Below are positions 4,329 through 5,886 of a stretch of 5,886 nt of DNA, in pieces. Numbering within the stretch: position 1 is the stretch's first letter; every line of letters begins with the position of its first letter. Source of the DNA: CAZCWX01 sp964502465. Lineage in GTDB: Bacteria; Desulfobacterota; Binatia; Bin18. Under the pieces are notes generated by a model. It had not been told where the DNA came from. It worked only from the letters and a program-made list of their open reading frames with translations, and made no database searches. The DNA lies in contig CAZCWX010000484.1 in NCBI GenBank assembly GCA_964502465.1, forward strand, positions 1 through 5,886, given 5' to 3'. The translations under genes and the position numbers were made by a program.

Positions 4329-5886
4329 ATGTACGATCTCCTCATCAGGAATGGCACGGTCAGCGATGGCACCGGCGCACCACGCTACCATGCAGATGTC
4401 GCCGTGAGCGACGGCAGGATTGCCAAGATTGGTAAAATCACAGACGGGGCAAGGAAGATCATCGACGCTGGAGACTTGATCGTCGCGCCGGGGTTCATCG
4501 ACCCGCATACGCACTATGATGCGCAAATCTGTTGGGACCCCCTCGTGACCTGTTCGTCCTGGCATGGTGTGACCACCGTAATCATCGGCAACTGCGGCGT
4601 CGGCTTGGCACCGTGCAAACCGGCGGAGCGTGACGTTGCCACCTGGAACCTCGTCCACGTCGAGGCGATTCCGTACGAGGTCCTCACTCGGGGCCTTACG
4701 TGGGACTGGGAAAGCTTTCCACAATATATGAACGCGACTGCCAAACGCGGGGTCGGGATCAACGTCGGCTTTCTGGCAGCGCTGTCGCCGTTCCGTCATT
4801 TTGTCATGGGCGATGAGGCGATGGAGCGTGAGGCAACGCTGATGGAAACCGAGCAGATCAGAGCCCTCTTATCCGAGTCAATCGCGGCGGGCGCGCTGGG
4901 GTTCTCGCTCACCGTCATGCCGCAACATCTTGGGTACAAGGCGCAACCACTCGCCTGCCGCCTGGCCAGTCATGACGAATTGCGCGCCTACGCCGGTGTG
5001 CTGCAGGAATTCGGCCGTGGTACGATTGAAATCGCGCTCACCAAACAGCCGAGCACGGTGTCAGACAAGGAATACGCCCTGCTTGAGCTGCTCGCGTCAG
5101 AAAGCGGACGGCCGGTCACCTGGCTCAACCTGCGCGACCGCGATGACGCACCCGAGGCCTGGACTGAAACGCTGGAGAAGGTAGCACCGTTGCTTGAGCG
5201 CGGCTGCCGCCCGCAGGTTGCCGTACGTCCGCTCATCGTCGAGTTCAACCTGCGCAATCCGTTCCTGTTTGCCAGCATGCACGCAATGAAGCCGGTGTTT
5301 AGCGACAAAAACCTCGAGGCCCAGAAGCAGGTTTACGCGGGGAGAGAGTTTCGGCAGGCGTTTGCGGCGGAACTCGAACGGCGCACGGTCTTTCATGACA
5401 TCTGGGAACGCACCAAGGTCAAGGAAGTCACCAACCCCGCACTCAAAGCCGTCGAGTGGCAGAGTATTGCTGAGATTGCCCGCGACCGTGGTGTGGCGCC
5501 GCTCGACGCCTTCTTCAACCTCGCGCTTGAGGATGACCTGGCGGTTGACTTCATGATGCCGCTGCTCGACATCAACGAGGCGCGCGTGGCGAAGAAGTTC
5601 AGCGACCCACGCACGCTGATCGGCATCTCCGACGGCGGCGCGCACGTCGATATGCTGTGCAACGCGGGGTACCCGAGCTATCTGCTGGGTACGTTCGTGC
5701 GCGAGAAACAGGCGCTCTCGCTTGAGCATGCGGTAAGGCGAATCACCTCAGAGCCGGCGCATTTCTTCGGTCTCACTGATCGCGGCGTACTGCGGCCTGG
5801 ACTGGCGGCGGACATTACCATCTTCGACCTCGACACCATCGGCTCACCAGAGCGTCCAGAAATCCGTCACGATCTGCCGGGTGGCG
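4329..5886 (+). CDS. D-aminoacylase-like amidohydrolase (3' end outside window)
   Basis: The frame is open for 519 codons and runs off the window. The product belongs to the amidohydrolase superfamily, nearest the N-acyl-D-amino-acid deacylase group: metal-dependent hydrolases of amide bonds in acylated amino acids or cyclic amides, normally cytoplasmic. The N-terminal beta-sandwich part (MYDLLIRNGTVSDGTG, 1-16) leads to APGFIDPHTHYD (53-64), with the HxH metal motif at His60 and His62. Then comes IIGNCGVGLAPC (85-96), with the bridging Cys of D-aminoacylases expected at Cys89, and GISDGGAHVDM (432-442), with the catalytic or metal Asp at 435. SLEHAVRRITSEPA (464-477) and the closing GLAADITIFD (491-500) are standard for the family. 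The two mid-barrel His ligands usually found in SHLR- and ISHLK-like segments seem to be missing: the matching stretches read TIEIALTKQ (232-240) and VTWLNLRDRD (263-272). The enzyme may thus use fewer metals or a different substrate. Length so far fits the family's 480-580 residues, so little is missing. Confidence 0.85.
   Translation, partial: MYDLLIRNGTVSDGTGAPRYHADVAVSDGRIAKIGKITDGARKIIDAGDLIVAPGFIDPHTHYDAQICWDPLVTCSSWHGVTTVIIGNCGVGLAPCKPAERDVATWNLVHVEAIPYEVLTRGLTWDWESFPQYMNATAKRGVGINVGFLAALSPFRHFVMGDEAMEREATLMETEQIRALLSESIAAGALGFSLTVMPQHLGYKAQPLACRLASHDELRAYAGVLQEFGRGTIEIALTKQPSTVSDKEYALLELLASESGRPVTWLNLRDRDDAPEAWTETLEKVAPLLERGCRPQVAVRPLIVEFNLRNPFLFASMHAMKPVFSDKNLEAQKQVYAGREFRQAFAAELERRTVFHDIWERTKVKEVTNPALKAVEWQSIAEIARDRGVAPLDAFFNLALEDDLAVDFMMPLLDINEARVAKKFSDPRTLIGISDGGAHVDMLCNAGYPSYLLGTFVREKQALSLEHAVRRITSEPAHFFGLTDRGVLRPGLAADITIFDLDTIGSPERPEIRHDLPGG

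Noticed and set aside
5097..5729. Minus-strand open frame of 210 codons inside the amidohydrolase gene
   Set aside because: It is antisense to conserved amidohydrolase motifs, including the SDGGAHVD segment, and has no motif of its own.

Overview
The window is bacterial, GC-rich (roughly 60% by eye) and gene-dense. It carries clear Shine-Dalgarno sites and holds three complete metabolic genes plus two partial ones. The combination of a double-hotdog MaoC-type dehydratase, a luciferase-like flavin monooxygenase, a zinc-free quinone-oxidoreductase-type MDR and a D-aminoacylase-like amidohydrolase is typical of accessory catabolic regions in large genomes of soil or marine bacteria. From memory of similar proteins I would think first of uncultured lineages once filed under Deltaproteobacteria (Binatota, Tectomicrobia and similar) or of Actinobacteria. 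This is an impression only: there is no rRNA or other phylogenetic marker here.

Layout. Positions 1-72 are the hydrophobic C-terminal end of an upstream gene. A short gap with a hairpin follows. Positions 186-1328 (+) encode the MaoC/FAS1-like dehydratase. A 213-bp gap with a small palindrome leads to the luciferase-like monooxygenase at 1542-2888 (+). That gene converges on the quinone oxidoreductase at 3198-4163 (-), and the 309 bp between their stop codons are filled with repeats. The most striking is a symmetric two-hairpin element at 2931-3037 that resembles a REPIN/MITE. Around it lie a diverged direct repeat of about 31 bp and a second repeat-like motif at 3130-3158. The quinone oxidoreductase is divergent from the amidohydrolase at 4329-5886 (+, running off the window). 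The 165-bp region between them holds three copies of the hexamer GTTCTT/AAGAAC arranged like an operator.

How the genes may work together. No pathway can be assigned from sequence alone. The four enzyme types could act in sequence on an unusual carbon or nitrogen compound: hydrolysis of a cyclic or acylated amide by the amidohydrolase, flavin-dependent oxygenation by the monooxygenase, reduction of an enone or quinone by the MDR enzyme, and hydration or dehydration of an acyl thioester by the MaoC protein. This is inference from family chemistry. The points most worth checking are the two-hairpin element with compensatory stem changes, the amidohydrolase's apparent loss of two family metal-ligand histidines, the Trp in place of the catalytic His in the dehydratase's N-terminal motif, and the operator-like array.
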